Source: JANLYQ01 sp031365725
GTDB taxonomy: Bacteria; Actinomycetota; Actinomycetes; JACCUZ01
Assembly: GCA_031365725.1 (NCBI GenBank)
Contig: JANLYQ010000051.1
Span: 1-27,887, forward strand
Length of the DNA: 27,887 nucleotides
Direction: 5' to 3'
Under the pieces are notes generated by a model, which ran no database searches, was not told the origin of the DNA, and saw only the letters and a program-made list of their open reading frames with translations. Position numbers and translations under genes: made by a program. This document shows, piece by piece, positions 6,940 through 15,304 of the stretch (position 1 is its first letter; each line of letters starts with the position of its first letter).

Positions 6940-7929
6940 ATGCTCACCACCCGCGACATCGGACACCGCGTCTCCGTGCGCCGCCGCACCCCGGAGGGGC
7001 TCTCGGACCTGCTCGGTCACCTGCTCGACATCGACGACAGGCAGCTCGAGGTGCTCGGTCGTGGGGCCGTGCACACCATCGCCCGAGCCGATGTGACTGC
7101 AGCCAAGGTGGTGCCGCCCGCGACCCCGCGACGCGGCTGGGAGGTGCCCCTCGTGGCTCCCGACGACATGCAGCGCATCTGCTGGGCCGGCTGGCCGGCT
7201 CGCGAGACCGAGCGGCTCGGCGACTGGGTGCTGCGCGCACATGGCGGCATCACCGGCCGGGCCAACAGCGCGATGGCCGTCGGCGACCCCGGTCTGCCCG
7301 TGCCGGGCGCGTTGCGACGCACCGCTGACTGGTACGCAGCCCGCGAGCTGCCGCCGTTGCTCCAGCTGCCGCTCGCTGACTCCGCCAACCTGGAGATGGA
7401 CGCCGCCGGCTGGCCGCGGCTGCACGTCACCGTGGTGCAGGTGGCCCCGATCGCCCGCGTGCTGTCGGTGCTGTCCCCCGTCGGCGGGAGTCCCACCACC
7501 GAAAGCCGAATCACCGACGGCATGGCGACCAGCACAGTCAGCACCCTCGTCGAGCCCAACCCGTCGGCCGACTGGCGTTCCCTCATGCACGACCTGGACG
7601 CCGATGTCGAGACCCACCTGGCCATCCTGACCGGCCCGGCGGCGGTCGGCTTCGTCACCGTGCGCCGGGGTGCCCAGCCGGTCGGCATCGGCCGGGTCTC
7701 CGTGGAGGGCACCTGGTGCGGCATCACGTCGGTGGATGTCGCCCCGGGCGCGCGACGGCAGGGCGTCGGGTCGGCCGTGATGCGCGGTCTGCTGTCGTGG
7801 GCCGCTGACCAGGGCGCGACCTCGTCCTACCTCCAGGTCCGCGCGGGCAACGCCGGCGCGCTACTGCTCTACGACGCCCTGGGCTACGTCACCCACCATC
7901 CCTACGGCTACCGCGCACCGATCGCCTGA
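6940..7929 (+). CDS. GNAT acetyltransferase with N-terminal SH3-like domain
   Basis: 329 aa. The C-terminal half is a GNAT fold. The acetyl-CoA loop is at about 267-280 (VAPGARRQGVGSAV), followed by LQVRAGNAGALLLYDALGY (298-316), the usual late GNAT motif. Residues 1-60 (start ...IGHRVSVRRRTPEGLSDLLG) form a small beta domain like the SH3-type N-terminus of the mycobacterial GNAT Rv0428c. The middle part (about 75-130) resembles a degenerate first GNAT repeat with W-rich segments (CWAGWPARETERLGDW). It probably acetylates an amine, but the substrate is unknown. It is divergent from fdxA-dapC, a neighbour pair often kept in actinobacteria. The stop lies in a small 15-bp repeat. Confidence 0.85.
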   Translation: MLTTRDIGHRVSVRRRTPEGLSDLLGHLLDIDDRQLEVLGRGAVHTIARADVTAAKVVPPATPRRGWEVPLVAPDDMQRICWAGWPARETERLGDWVLRAHGGITGRANSAMAVGDPGLPVPGALRRTADWYAARELPPLLQLPLADSANLEMDAAGWPRLHVTVVQVAPIARVLSVLSPVGGSPTTESRITDGMATSTVSTLVEPNPSADWRSLMHDLDADVETHLAILTGPAAVGFVTVRRGAQPVGIGRVSVEGTWCGITSVDVAPGARRQGVGSAVMRGLLSWAADQGATSSYLQVRAGNAGALLLYDALGYVTHHPYGYRAPIA

Positions 7930-7970
7930 CCGACGCATGCCTGACCGACGGACGCCCGGCCGACGGACGA
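7926..7970. repeat. Degenerate 15-bp tandem repeat, three units
   Basis: CTGACCGACGCATGC, CTGACCGACGGACGC and CCGGCCGACGGACGA follow each other across the stop codon of the GNAT gene, filling the 47-bp convergent gap before the VanW gene. No hairpin terminator is apparent in this gap. Confidence 0.65.
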
Positions 7971-7976
7971 CCAGCG

Positions 7977-9815
7977 CTACTGCGTCGGTGACGGGCTCGG
8001 CGCCGGCGTGGTGGGGGTCGGCGTGCTGGTCGGCTTCGGCTTAGGTTTCGGCGGCTTGCTGTCGCAGCGCACCTCGTTCTCCGGGTCGTACGTCGTCCGG
8101 AAGGACTCCGACTTCACCTTCGTCGCCCCGGTGTAGAACACCCGGGTGTCGACCACCTTGAAACCAGGAACGCCTGACGTCGCCACGCAGTCACCTGCTG
8201 TCGTCCCGGCCGGCCGCGGGTCGTAGACGACGTGGAAGTCGGTGACGTCGTACCGCGGTCCGCGCACGGACTCGATGCGATAGCGCCTGGTGCCGTAGAC
8301 GTTCACCGTGACCGAGCTGTTGGTGTACGAGGTGGTGATGAAGATGCCGTGTGGTGAGTCGTTGCGGAAGCGCAAGTCCTTGTCGCCCCACGCGACCGTG
8401 GCCTCACGGCCCTCGGGATAGCGGCTGATGTAGAAGCTGTGCGGGTGGTGCTCGATGACCTGCAGACCCGCGAAGTACGCCGCGTTGTAGGTCGTCGTCA
8501 CCAGCTGCGAGACACCACCGCCGAAGTCCACCTCCAGCTGGCCGTTGTTGATGATGAAGCCCTGCGCGAAGCCGCGTTCGGCGGTGCGCTCTCCCACGAC
8601 GTCGTTGAGGCTGAACACCTTGCCGGGCAGCACCAGCGTGCGGTCCATCAGGTCGGCGGCCCGGTGGATGTTGACCAGGCGGGGCGGGAAGTCGGAGGGG
8701 TAGTAGGTCGTGAACGTCGACACCCGCTCGGTCACCCCGAGGGCCGTGGCTGCCTCCGTCGTCACTGCGGGCTCGGTGTCCCCGAGCTCGACGGTGGCGT
8801 TGCGCTGTGCCGGGTCGGCGCTGGCCAGGGCCGGCAGCACAGCCGCACCGAGAGCCTCGGCGGTCACCCCGCGACCAGGCCTCCCGGGTACGACGGTGGG
8901 AGTGCCGGACTTGACGGTGAACGTGGCGTCGACCGCGGGACTCTCCAGCGGCGCCAGCTCCTTGGCGATCGCCGCACGTAGCGCCACCCCGTCGAGCACC
9001 GGTCGCAGGCTGCCGGCGTCCGGGGTGAACGTCAGCGCGGCGGCGACCGCTGTGGCTGGGACCGACACCGGAGTCCCCCCGACGTCCACCGACACCGGGC
9101 CAGAGACAGCGGGAGCCGCGACTTCTCGCTCGACCCGCGCCACCTCGGCCGCGCTCACCGACGGCTTGGCCTCGCGCATCGGCAGGTCGACCGCCGCGCC
9201 CCCGGTGGCGTAGTCGCCGACCAGGTAGACCGACGCAAGCTCATCGACGGCATCAGGTCGGCGCACGACGCGACCCGACGACGGCTCGACCCGCTCCGGC
9301 GCCCCGACGGCAGTGAAGCGCACGGTGCCCTCGACCGGCGGCCGGTCGATCGTCGCAGCAACCGCGTCGACGGCAGCACGCAACCGCTGTCGGTCGACCG
9401 CGACGACCGGCGTGACCTCGCCGCCGCCGCGCAGCGTGCGGAGCAGGTCGCGGGGGTCCCAGCTGCGGGCCTGGGCCGCGGCCACCGTAGCGGGCGCATC
9501 CAACGCCAACCCGGCCCTCCCGGGCTGGACCGTGGCGGATCGGCCGCCTGCGCGGACGGCTATCGGCATCTCGACCCTCGCGGCCAGCCGGCGCCGCAGT
9601 GTCGTCACCGCCTGAGCCTTGCTCTGACCACTGATCGGCACGCCGAGCACCGTGGTCCCCCTGGCGACGCCGGACCCCGCTGCCACCCAGGCACCGACCC
9701 AGAGCGCACCGAGCAGGACTACGACCCCCAGCAGCACCAGCAGAACGCGACGTACCGGGTGACGGCGGGCGGCCGGCTCGCCCGTGACGTCAGCGATCAC
9801 GTTGACGTCGGTCAC
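7977..9815 (-). CDS. VanW-family membrane protein with peptidoglycan-binding-like domains
   Basis: 612 aa from a GTG at 9815 that shares GTGA with the stop of the flavin reductase gene. One transmembrane helix (about 22-46) follows a short cytoplasmic N-terminus, so the rest is outside the membrane. Two or three repeats of the YoaR/PG_binding_4 type (about 60-340) precede a VanW domain (about 366-510) with YPSDFPPRLVNIHRAADLMD, LPGKVFSLND, GGGVSQLVTT and HHPHSFYISRYPEGREA. The tail (about 588-612) is Pro/Lys/Thr-rich. VanW was named from vancomycin-resistance clusters, but its biochemical role is unknown; a cell-wall role is inferred. In-frame sequence upstream of 9815 lies inside the reductase gene and is arginine-rich, so I rejected the longer start. 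Confidence 0.85.
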   Translation of the reverse strand: MTDVNVIADVTGEPAARRHPVRRVLLVLLGVVVLLGALWVGAWVAAGSGVARGTTVLGVPISGQSKAQAVTTLRRRLAARVEMPIAVRAGGRSATVQPGRAGLALDAPATVAAAQARSWDPRDLLRTLRGGGEVTPVVAVDRQRLRAAVDAVAATIDRPPVEGTVRFTAVGAPERVEPSSGRVVRRPDAVDELASVYLVGDYATGGAAVDLPMREAKPSVSAAEVARVEREVAAPAVSGPVSVDVGGTPVSVPATAVAAALTFTPDAGSLRPVLDGVALRAAIAKELAPLESPAVDATFTVKSGTPTVVPGRPGRGVTAEALGAAVLPALASADPAQRNATVELGDTEPAVTTEAATALGVTERVSTFTTYYPSDFPPRLVNIHRAADLMDRTLVLPGKVFSLNDVVGERTAERGFAQGFIINNGQLEVDFGGGVSQLVTTTYNAAYFAGLQVIEHHPHSFYISRYPEGREATVAWGDKDLRFRNDSPHGIFITTSYTNSSVTVNVYGTRRYRIESVRGPRYDVTDFHVVYDPRPAGTTAGDCVATSGVPGFKVVDTRVFYTGATKVKSESFRTTYDPENEVRCDSKPPKPKPKPTSTPTPTTPAPSPSPTQ

Positions 9816-10363
9816 GATGCGGCGGGACCACTCGTGGTGCGGGCGTAGCGGCTGCGGTGGTAGACCAGCGGTTCGCCGTCCCGATCGCGCTCGGCCACGG
9901 CAACGACCTCCCCCAGGACGATGTCGTGGTCGCCGCCGTCGTAGACCGCGGCCGTGTGGCACTCGATCCATGCGAGCGAGCTGTCCAGCAGCGCGGCCCC
10001 CGTGACTCCGCGGCGGTGCGGGTGACGGTCCAGCTGCCCGACCAACGGGCGACCCTTGGTGGCGAACCAGTCAGCGGCGCGGCGACCCTCCACCGACAGG
10101 ATCGACACGGCCCAGAACCCGCTCTCGAGCACCGCGTCCCGGAACCGCGCCTCGCGTTCGACACACACCAGGACCCGCAGCGGGTCGAGCGAGACCGATG
10201 TGAAGGCGCTGGCGGTCATCGCATGATCGATGTTTCCCACCCGGGTCGTGACCACCGTGACACCGGAGGCGAAATGCCCCACGGCGCGCCGGAAAGCCGA
10301 CTCGTCGGGCGGGATGACGGCAGACCCCACCGGGTCGGACGGGACAGGAAAGGACGCGGCCAT
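9812..10363 (-). CDS. Flavin reductase family protein (FMN-binding)
   Basis: 183 aa with one Flavin_Reduct domain (about 22-170). Typical motifs are FRRAVGHFASGVTVVTT, MTASAFTSVSLDPLRVLVCV and FWAVSILS, and the ending LVYHRSRY is characteristic. Members use NAD(P)H to reduce FMN/FAD for a partner monooxygenase, or act as oxidoreductases themselves. No monooxygenase gene is present here, so the partner is unknown. The gene is divergent from an aldehyde dehydrogenase across a 116-bp region and is coupled by a 4-bp overlap to the VanW gene. The ATG lies 9 bases past a TAGGCT -10-like box, so the transcript leader would be about 2-4 bases. Confidence 0.88.
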   Translation of the reverse strand: MAASFPVPSDPVGSAVIPPDESAFRRAVGHFASGVTVVTTRVGNIDHAMTASAFTSVSLDPLRVLVCVEREARFRDAVLESGFWAVSILSVEGRRAADWFATKGRPLVGQLDRHPHRRGVTGAALLDSSLAWIECHTAAVYDGGDHDIVLGEVVAVAERDRDGEPLVYHRSRYARTTSGPAAS

Positions 10364-10372
10364 GGCCCCCCG

Positions 10373-10378
10373 AGCCTA
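10373..10378 (-). promoter_or_regulatory. Candidate -10 box of the flavin reductase gene
   Basis: On the minus strand TAGGCT (TAnnnT) lies 9 bases before the ATG at 10363. Any leader would be only a few bases, and the intervening CGGGGGGCC holds no clear Shine-Dalgarno. No good -35 is seen at normal spacing. Confidence 0.4.
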
Positions 10379-10419
10379 CCCGCGGTCGATGCCATCAACT
10401 CGCGGCGAACTCCAGGCAC

Positions 10420-10448
10420 CTGACACGGCCGCGGCCGAGGGCTAGATT
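10420..10448 (+). promoter_or_regulatory. Promoter of the aldehyde dehydrogenase gene with a palindrome in the spacer
   Basis: CTGACA (10420-10425, one mismatch to TTGACA) and TAGATT (10443-10448) are separated by exactly 17 bp. The spacer contains a perfect 12-bp palindrome, CGGCCGCGGCCG (10426-10437), a plausible operator for a dimeric regulator. Transcription would start near 10455. That supports the downstream GTG at 10480, with its AGGAGG, as the true start. Confidence 0.6.
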
Positions 10449-10479
10449 CCGGGACGACGTGCTCGGGCAGGAGGTCGCG

Positions 10480-11946
10480 GTGGAAGAGTTCGGGCTCTTC
10501 ATCGGCGGCGCGTCCCGTGGGTCCTCGTCGGGTCGGACGTTCGACTCCCTCAACCCCTACACCGGGGTGCCGTGGGCGCGAGTCGCGGACGGCACCCCCG
10601 ACGACATCGACGCTGCGGTCGCTGCAGCGCGGACCGCGTTCGACGGCGCGTGGGGCCAGATGTCCGGCTTCCAGCGGGCCGCCGTCATGCGCAGGTGCGG
10701 GGACGCCCTGGACGCGAACTCCGAGCGACTGGCCCAGCTCGAGGTCAACGACTCCGGAAAGCTGCTGCGCGAGATGTCCGGTCAGATGGCCGCCCTGTCG
10801 TCGTGGTTCACCTACTTCGCCGGCCTCGCCGACAAGCTCGAGGGGACCACCGTCCCGTTGGCGAACCCGACCTACTTCGCCTACACCCGCAAGGAACCCG
10901 TCGGCGTCGTCGGTGCCATCACGCCGTGGAACAGCCCGCTGCTGCTGCTCACCTGGAAGCTCGCTCCGTTGTTGGCCGGCGGCAACGTGTGCGTCGCCAA
11001 GCCCTCGGAGCACTCGCCGGTCTCGACGATCGCTCTCGCCGAGATCCTGCATGCCGCGGGGCTGCCTGCCGGTGTCCTCAACGTGGTGACGGGATGGGAC
11101 CGGTCGGTCGGGGAAGCGCTGGCGCAACACCCCGGTATCGACAAGATCGCCTTCACCGGCTCGACAGCGACCGGCATCGCGGTGGCACGAGCGGCCACCG
11201 GCAACGTCAACCGCTCCACCCTGGAGCTGGGTGGGAAGTCGGCCCAGACCGTGTTCCCCGACGCCGACCTCGACGCGGCCGCGAACGGCGTCGTGGCCGG
11301 GGTCTTCGCTGCTACCGGCCAGACCTGCATGGCCGGGTCGCGGCTGATCGTCCACGAGTCCGTCGCCGACGAGCTGGTGGCGAAGGTCGTCGCCCGTGCG
11401 AACGCGATCAAGCTCGGGGACCCGAACGACCCGAGCACCGAGATGGGCCCGATGGCCAACCTGCCGCAGTACGAAAAGGTGCTCGGCTATCTCCGGGTCG
11501 CCGCGGACGAGGGCGGCACGTTCGCTGCCGGAGGCGAGCCCGCCGCCGAGCTCGGCGGACTCTTCGTCAAGCCGACCGTGATCACCGGGGTCCATCGGGA
11601 CAGCACCGTGGTGCGCGAGGAGATCTTCGGTCCCGTTCTCTCGGTCTACACGTTCACCGACGAGGCCGACGCCATCGCGCTGGCCAACGACACGGACTAC
11701 GGCCTGGCCGCCTCGGTCTGGACCAAGGATGTCCATCGTGCGCACCGGGTGGCCGCCGGGCTGCGGGCCGGCACTGTCTGGGTGAACGCCTATCGGGTCG
11801 TGGCACCCAACATGCCGTTCGGCGGCTACGGCCGGTCCGGGTTCGGCCGGGAGAACGGCATCGCCGCGGTCGAGGAGTACCTCGAGACCAAGTCGGTCTA
11901 CATCGAGTTGACCGGCGAGCTGCGCGACCCGTTCCGACTCGGTTGA
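10480..11946 (+). CDS. NAD(P)-dependent aldehyde dehydrogenase
   Basis: 488 aa, full-length ALDH superfamily, cytosolic; oxidises an aldehyde to the acid. Visible motifs: TPWNSP (Asn151), AKPSEHSP (Lys174), FTGSTATG (about 225-232), LELGGKSA (general base Glu249), GQTCMAGSR (catalytic Cys283) and EEIFGPVLSV. It resembles the broad betaine/phenylacetaldehyde/hydroxymuconic-type ALDHs, and the substrate cannot be fixed. The start at GTG 10480 is preceded by CAGGAGG with a 5-base spacer; the earlier in-frame GTG at 10459 has none and lies at the transcription start. It is divergent from the flavin reductase gene, so a shared catabolic role is possible but unproven. Confidence 0.92.
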   Translation: MEEFGLFIGGASRGSSSGRTFDSLNPYTGVPWARVADGTPDDIDAAVAAARTAFDGAWGQMSGFQRAAVMRRCGDALDANSERLAQLEVNDSGKLLREMSGQMAALSSWFTYFAGLADKLEGTTVPLANPTYFAYTRKEPVGVVGAITPWNSPLLLLTWKLAPLLAGGNVCVAKPSEHSPVSTIALAEILHAAGLPAGVLNVVTGWDRSVGEALAQHPGIDKIAFTGSTATGIAVARAATGNVNRSTLELGGKSAQTVFPDADLDAAANGVVAGVFAATGQTCMAGSRLIVHESVADELVAKVVARANAIKLGDPNDPSTEMGPMANLPQYEKVLGYLRVAADEGGTFAAGGEPAAELGGLFVKPTVITGVHRDSTVVREEIFGPVLSVYTFTDEADAIALANDTDYGLAASVWTKDVHRAHRVAAGLRAGTVWVNAYRVVAPNMPFGGYGRSGFGRENGIAAVEEYLETKSVYIELTGELRDPFRLG

Positions 11947-11982
11947 GCCAGCGCCAGCCGAGACATGAGCTCAGGCGCTGGC
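11947..11982. terminator. Inverted repeat at a convergent junction, candidate bidirectional terminator
   Basis: GCCAGCGCC (11947-11955) and GGCGCTGGC (11974-11982) are perfect 9-base inverted arms around an 18-base loop. The loop itself holds the palindrome TGAGCTCA (11966-11973). The left arm starts right after the ALDH stop. The right arm covers the last three codons of the convergent response-regulator gene and its stop lies in the loop. There is no T-tract, so this would be a hairpin of the kind common in high-GC bacteria. Confidence 0.5.
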
Positions 11983-12933
11983 GACCGAGCCCGCGAGCCG
12001 GGCGTTGCTGATGACGACAGCGGCCGGCTGCTCGACCAGACGCAGGGTGTTCAGCGACGCCTCGCCGAACGCGTTCTTGGTCGCGCTGGACAGCGCGAGG
12101 CAGCCCACGACCCGACCACCGGCCCGCAACGGCATCGACAGGAAGGTCGCCATGCGGCCCTCCTCGTCCTGACCGAGGAAGCCCTGCGGGTCGGCGACGC
12201 GCGGCACGAGGTCGTGCGCGTGCACCGTCACACCGGTCACCTGGGTGGCGGCGTCCGCGATCGCGCCGAAGAACTCGGTGTACTGCTGCTGGGAGGACTC
12301 GCGCGCCACGGTCAGGTAGGTCATGCCGTCGTCGAGCATGCACACCGCGGCGAGGTCGTAGTCGACGACCCGACCGAGCACGCCGAGCACCGCCGCCACC
12401 GTCTCCTCGAAACCGTGCACGTCGGCGGCGATCTGAGTCACCTCCGAGGACACCGAGGCCTCGAACAGCTTGCGGTCCAACAGCTCGGAGACCCGTGCCA
12501 TCACCTCGTCGTCGCCGATCTCGACGGGGTCCGGGCGCAGCGGCGGGCGACCACCACGCGCCTCGTCGGCGGCCGCGAGGACCTCCTGCACGGCCCGCAC
12601 GAGCTCGGGCGCCTCGAAGTCCTTGGTCAAGAACCGGTCCGCACCGTTCTGCTTGCCCCAGTAGCGGTCAGATGCGGCGTCCAGCGAGGTCAGCAGCAGG
12701 ATCGGGGTCTCCGCGGTCTGCCAGTCGTCCTTGAGCAGCCGCGCGGCCACGTAGCCGGAGAGCCGCGGCATCTGCACGTCGAGGATCACCACGTCGGGCT
12801 GGTGCCTGAACACGCCCTGCACCGCCTCGACCCCGTCCTCGGCGGTGACGACCTCGAAGCCGGCGCGCTCCAGCACGGTGGTCACGATCCGCCGCAGCGT
12901 CGGGCTGTCGTCGGCGATCAGCACGGTGGTCAT
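11971..12933 (-). CDS. Response regulator, REC-GAF
   Basis: 320 aa. The receiver domain (1-120) is complete: acidic pocket Asp8/Asp9, phospho-acceptor Asp52 in ILDVQMP, Thr82/Ser83 and Lys104. A short linker leads to a GAF-like domain (about 165-315; AVCMLDDGMTYLTVARESS, MATFLSMPLRAGGRVVGCLALSS). There is no DNA-binding, GGDEF or kinase domain, so output must be by protein contact or a GAF ligand. It follows the CheA hybrid by 106 bp on the same strand and is the natural phosphorylation target of that kinase by context. GAGGA lies 6 bases before the ATG. It may take the place that CheY holds in flagellar systems; this is inference. Confidence 0.88.
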   Translation of the reverse strand: MTTVLIADDSPTLRRIVTTVLERAGFEVVTAEDGVEAVQGVFRHQPDVVILDVQMPRLSGYVAARLLKDDWQTAETPILLLTSLDAASDRYWGKQNGADRFLTKDFEAPELVRAVQEVLAAADEARGGRPPLRPDPVEIGDDEVMARVSELLDRKLFEASVSSEVTQIAADVHGFEETVAAVLGVLGRVVDYDLAAVCMLDDGMTYLTVARESSQQQYTEFFGAIADAATQVTGVTVHAHDLVPRVADPQGFLGQDEEGRMATFLSMPLRAGGRVVGCLALSSATKNAFGEASLNTLRLVEQPAAVVISNARLAGSVASA

Positions 12934-13026
12934 CGGGGTTCCTCGGCTCTGTCGGGATGCTGGTGGTCGGGAAACGTGCAGGACATGTGTAGGAGATGTG
13001 CAGGGAGGCGCTGGGGGCGAGCAGGT

Positions 13027-13038
13027 CGGCGTACGCCG
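13027..13038. other. 12-bp perfect palindrome after the CheA hybrid gene
   Basis: CGGCGTACGCCG sits one base past the stop codon of the kinase gene (TCA at 13040-13042 on the plus strand), within the 106-bp gap before the response-regulator gene. It could be a protein-binding site, a small hairpin affecting the downstream message, or chance. No T-tract follows. Confidence 0.45.
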
Positions 13039-13039
13039 G

Positions 13040-15304
13040 TCAGCGCCCGATCAGGCGACGGACCGTATCGATGAGTTCGGCCTGGTCGAACTCGCTCTTG
13101 AGCAGATAGGCACTGGCACCTGCATCCAGCCCGGCCCGCCGGTCGGCCTCGTCCCCCCGCGAGGTCATGATCACGACGGGCACGTCCTCCCAACCGCGGG
13201 TGCGCCGCAGCGTTCGGGTCAAGGTAAAGCCGTCCATGCCGGGCATCTCGACGTCACTGAGCACGAGGTCCACCGGATCGTCGGTCAGCCGGGCCGCGCC
13301 GTCGAGGCCGTCGACCGCGGTGAGCACGTCGTAGCCCGCGCCCTCGAGCATCACCCGCTGCAGCTCGCGCACCCCGACCGAGTCCTCGACCACGAGCACC
13401 CGGGCGCGTGTGGTCGGCTCCGCTGTCGCTCGCGCCGCACCCCGGCCCAGATCGCTGGTACGCCGGTCAGCCGGCTGCTCCGCAGCGCCGGATGTGTTCG
13501 TCGCAGGGGCCCTTGCGGCCGCAGACGCCGCCAGCGGCGCCCAGCCACCACCGGCAGCCAGCTGCCGCACCGCGATCTCACGGATGTCGAGCACCAGCAC
13601 GACGCTGCCGTCAGCGTCGATGGTGGCGCCGGCCACCGTGGGCAGACGACCGAGGAAGGTGCCGAGCTCCTTGACCACCACCTCGAGCTCGCCCTCGAGC
13701 TCGTCGACGGCCAGCGCGATCAGCTCACCGGCACCGCCGTGCTGCACGACCACCGCGGCCCGGGGGTTGCGGTCACCGACGGCGGCCAGGACGCGACCCA
13801 GGTCGACGAGGGGCATGGTGCGGTCGCCGCGGGCGATGACGGTGACACCAGCCACCTCGTGCCGCACCGCGCCGGCGAGGCCGATGGTCTCCAGCACACC
13901 GGAGACGGGCAGGGCGTACCGCTCGGTGCCGACCCGGGCGAGCAGGCAGCGCAGCACCCCGAGGGTGACCGGCAGGTTGATGCTGAACGTCGTCCCCTGA
14001 CCCGGGAAGGCGCGCACCTCGATGGTGCCGCTGAGCTCTTCGACCACCGTGCGCACGACGTCGAGACCGACGCCACGCCCGGAGGTGCGCGTGACCTCGT
14101 CCCGGGTGGAGAAGCCGGCAGAGAACAGCACCTGCAGCAGGGCGGGCCCGCTCGCGAGGGAGTCGGCGGGCAGCACACCGCGGGCGATCGCCATGGCGCG
14201 AAGGGCGTCCTCGTCGACACCGCGACCGTCGTCGGACACCTCGATCACGACGCTGGACCCGGCGGCACGTGCCGACACGGTGACGGTGGCCTGCGCGGGC
14301 TTGCCGGCGGCCAGACGTTCGGCCGGGGGCTCGCAGCCGTGGTCGACCGCGTTGATGACGAGGTGGCGCAACGAGTCGGCGACGGCGTCGAGCACCCGGG
14401 TGTCCAGCTCGACCTCCTGCCCGGACAGCACCAGGACCACGTCCTTGGCCGGGTCCTCGGCTCCGGTGGAGGCAGCCAGCTCGCGCACCAGCTGAGGGAA
14501 GCCCGCGACCACCCGCCGCAGCGGCACCATGGCAAGACCCATGGCCCCGTCGCGTACGTCGGCGAGCCGGGCCTGTCCGTCCTCGGCGCGGGTCAGCAGC
14601 TCGCGGGTGGCCACCTGGAGCCGGTCCCCCATGGCGGCGACGGCGTGGATGGCAGCGAAGACCGGGTGCTCGAGCGAGGCCCCCTGCACCGAGTCCCGCA
14701 GAGCGCGCACTGCGCGCGTGTGCTCCACGACCAGCGCAGCGAGGTCGCGGCCCTGCCGGGCCACTCGTCGTACGTCCAGGTCGGCCTCGCCGACCACGTC
14801 GACCAGGTCGTGCACCCGCCGGGTCGGCACCCGCACCGAGTCGCCACCGCGACCGCGCAGGTCCTCGACCTCGGGCGACTCGTCCTCGGCGAGGCGGGGC
14901 ACGACGACGGGGTCCTCACCGGCGGCGGCCCGGTCGAGGGCGTCGATGACCGCCGCGAGCTCGGCGGCGCCGACCGGGCGGGCGGCACCGGGCAGTGACC
15001 GGCCGATGCTCTCGGCGGAGACGAGCAGCAGGTCGACGATGTCGCGCCGGACCGTCAGGCGCCCCTCCTTGACCGCACCGAGCAGGTCCTCGGCCCGGTG
15101 CGCCACGTCGACGACCTGGTCGAGGCCGAGCATCCGCGCCGATCCCTTGACGGTGTGAGCGTCGCGAAACAGGGCCGCGACCAGCTGGCGGGGCGAGGGA
15201 TGACCTTCGAGGCGCAGCAGACCTTCACACAGCGAGGCCAGCCGTTCCTCGACCTCGGCGCGGAAGGTCGCGACCAGCTCGGGGTCGTCGGCCCACCCGC
15301 TCAT
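13040..15304 (-). CDS. cheA: CheA-type hybrid histidine kinase (Hpt-HATPase-CheW-REC)
   Basis: 754 aa. Hpt/P1 domain with His50 in AHTVKGSARMLGL. A poorly conserved linker with no recognisable CheY-binding P2 (about 115-150). Dimerisation helices (about 160-260). ATPase with N-box HLVINAVDHGCEPP (314-327), G1 box SDDGRGVDE (357-365) and the G2 region SGRGVGLDVVRTVVEELSG (408-426). CheW-like P5 domain (about 445-585), an Ala/Pro/Thr-rich linker, then a C-terminal receiver (634-754) with Asp684 in LSDVEMP and Lys736. The ATG overlaps the chemoreceptor stop (ATGA), so kinase and receptor are made in coupled fashion. It should autophosphorylate His50 under receptor control and pass phosphate to its own REC and/or to the REC-GAF protein. 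Confidence 0.93.
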   Translation of the reverse strand: MSGWADDPELVATFRAEVEERLASLCEGLLRLEGHPSPRQLVAALFRDAHTVKGSARMLGLDQVVDVAHRAEDLLGAVKEGRLTVRRDIVDLLLVSAESIGRSLPGAARPVGAAELAAVIDALDRAAAGEDPVVVPRLAEDESPEVEDLRGRGGDSVRVPTRRVHDLVDVVGEADLDVRRVARQGRDLAALVVEHTRAVRALRDSVQGASLEHPVFAAIHAVAAMGDRLQVATRELLTRAEDGQARLADVRDGAMGLAMVPLRRVVAGFPQLVRELAASTGAEDPAKDVVLVLSGQEVELDTRVLDAVADSLRHLVINAVDHGCEPPAERLAAGKPAQATVTVSARAAGSSVVIEVSDDGRGVDEDALRAMAIARGVLPADSLASGPALLQVLFSAGFSTRDEVTRTSGRGVGLDVVRTVVEELSGTIEVRAFPGQGTTFSINLPVTLGVLRCLLARVGTERYALPVSGVLETIGLAGAVRHEVAGVTVIARGDRTMPLVDLGRVLAAVGDRNPRAAVVVQHGGAGELIALAVDELEGELEVVVKELGTFLGRLPTVAGATIDADGSVVLVLDIREIAVRQLAAGGGWAPLAASAAARAPATNTSGAAEQPADRRTSDLGRGAARATAEPTTRARVLVVEDSVGVRELQRVMLEGAGYDVLTAVDGLDGAARLTDDPVDLVLSDVEMPGMDGFTLTRTLRRTRGWEDVPVVIMTSRGDEADRRAGLDAGASAYLLKSEFDQAELIDTVRRLIGR

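Noticed and set aside
7930..7976. Rho-independent terminator between the convergent GNAT and VanW genes
   Set aside because: Direct repeats are present but no stable inverted repeat or T-tract.
10459..10479. Earlier GTG start for the aldehyde dehydrogenase
   Set aside because: It has no ribosome-binding site and lies at the predicted transcription start. GTG 10480 has AGGAGG at good spacing and gives the family N-terminus.
10216..11745. Open frame of 509 codons on the minus strand opposite the aldehyde dehydrogenase gene
   Set aside because: It has no domain signature and runs through the divergent promoter region into the start of the flavin reductase gene in another frame.
12845..14998. 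Open frame of 717 codons on the plus strand opposite the CheA hybrid gene
   Set aside because: The product is rich in His, Gln, Gly and Arg without domain signatures. It mirrors the high-GC codon pattern of the true gene on the other strand, whose motifs are unmistakable.
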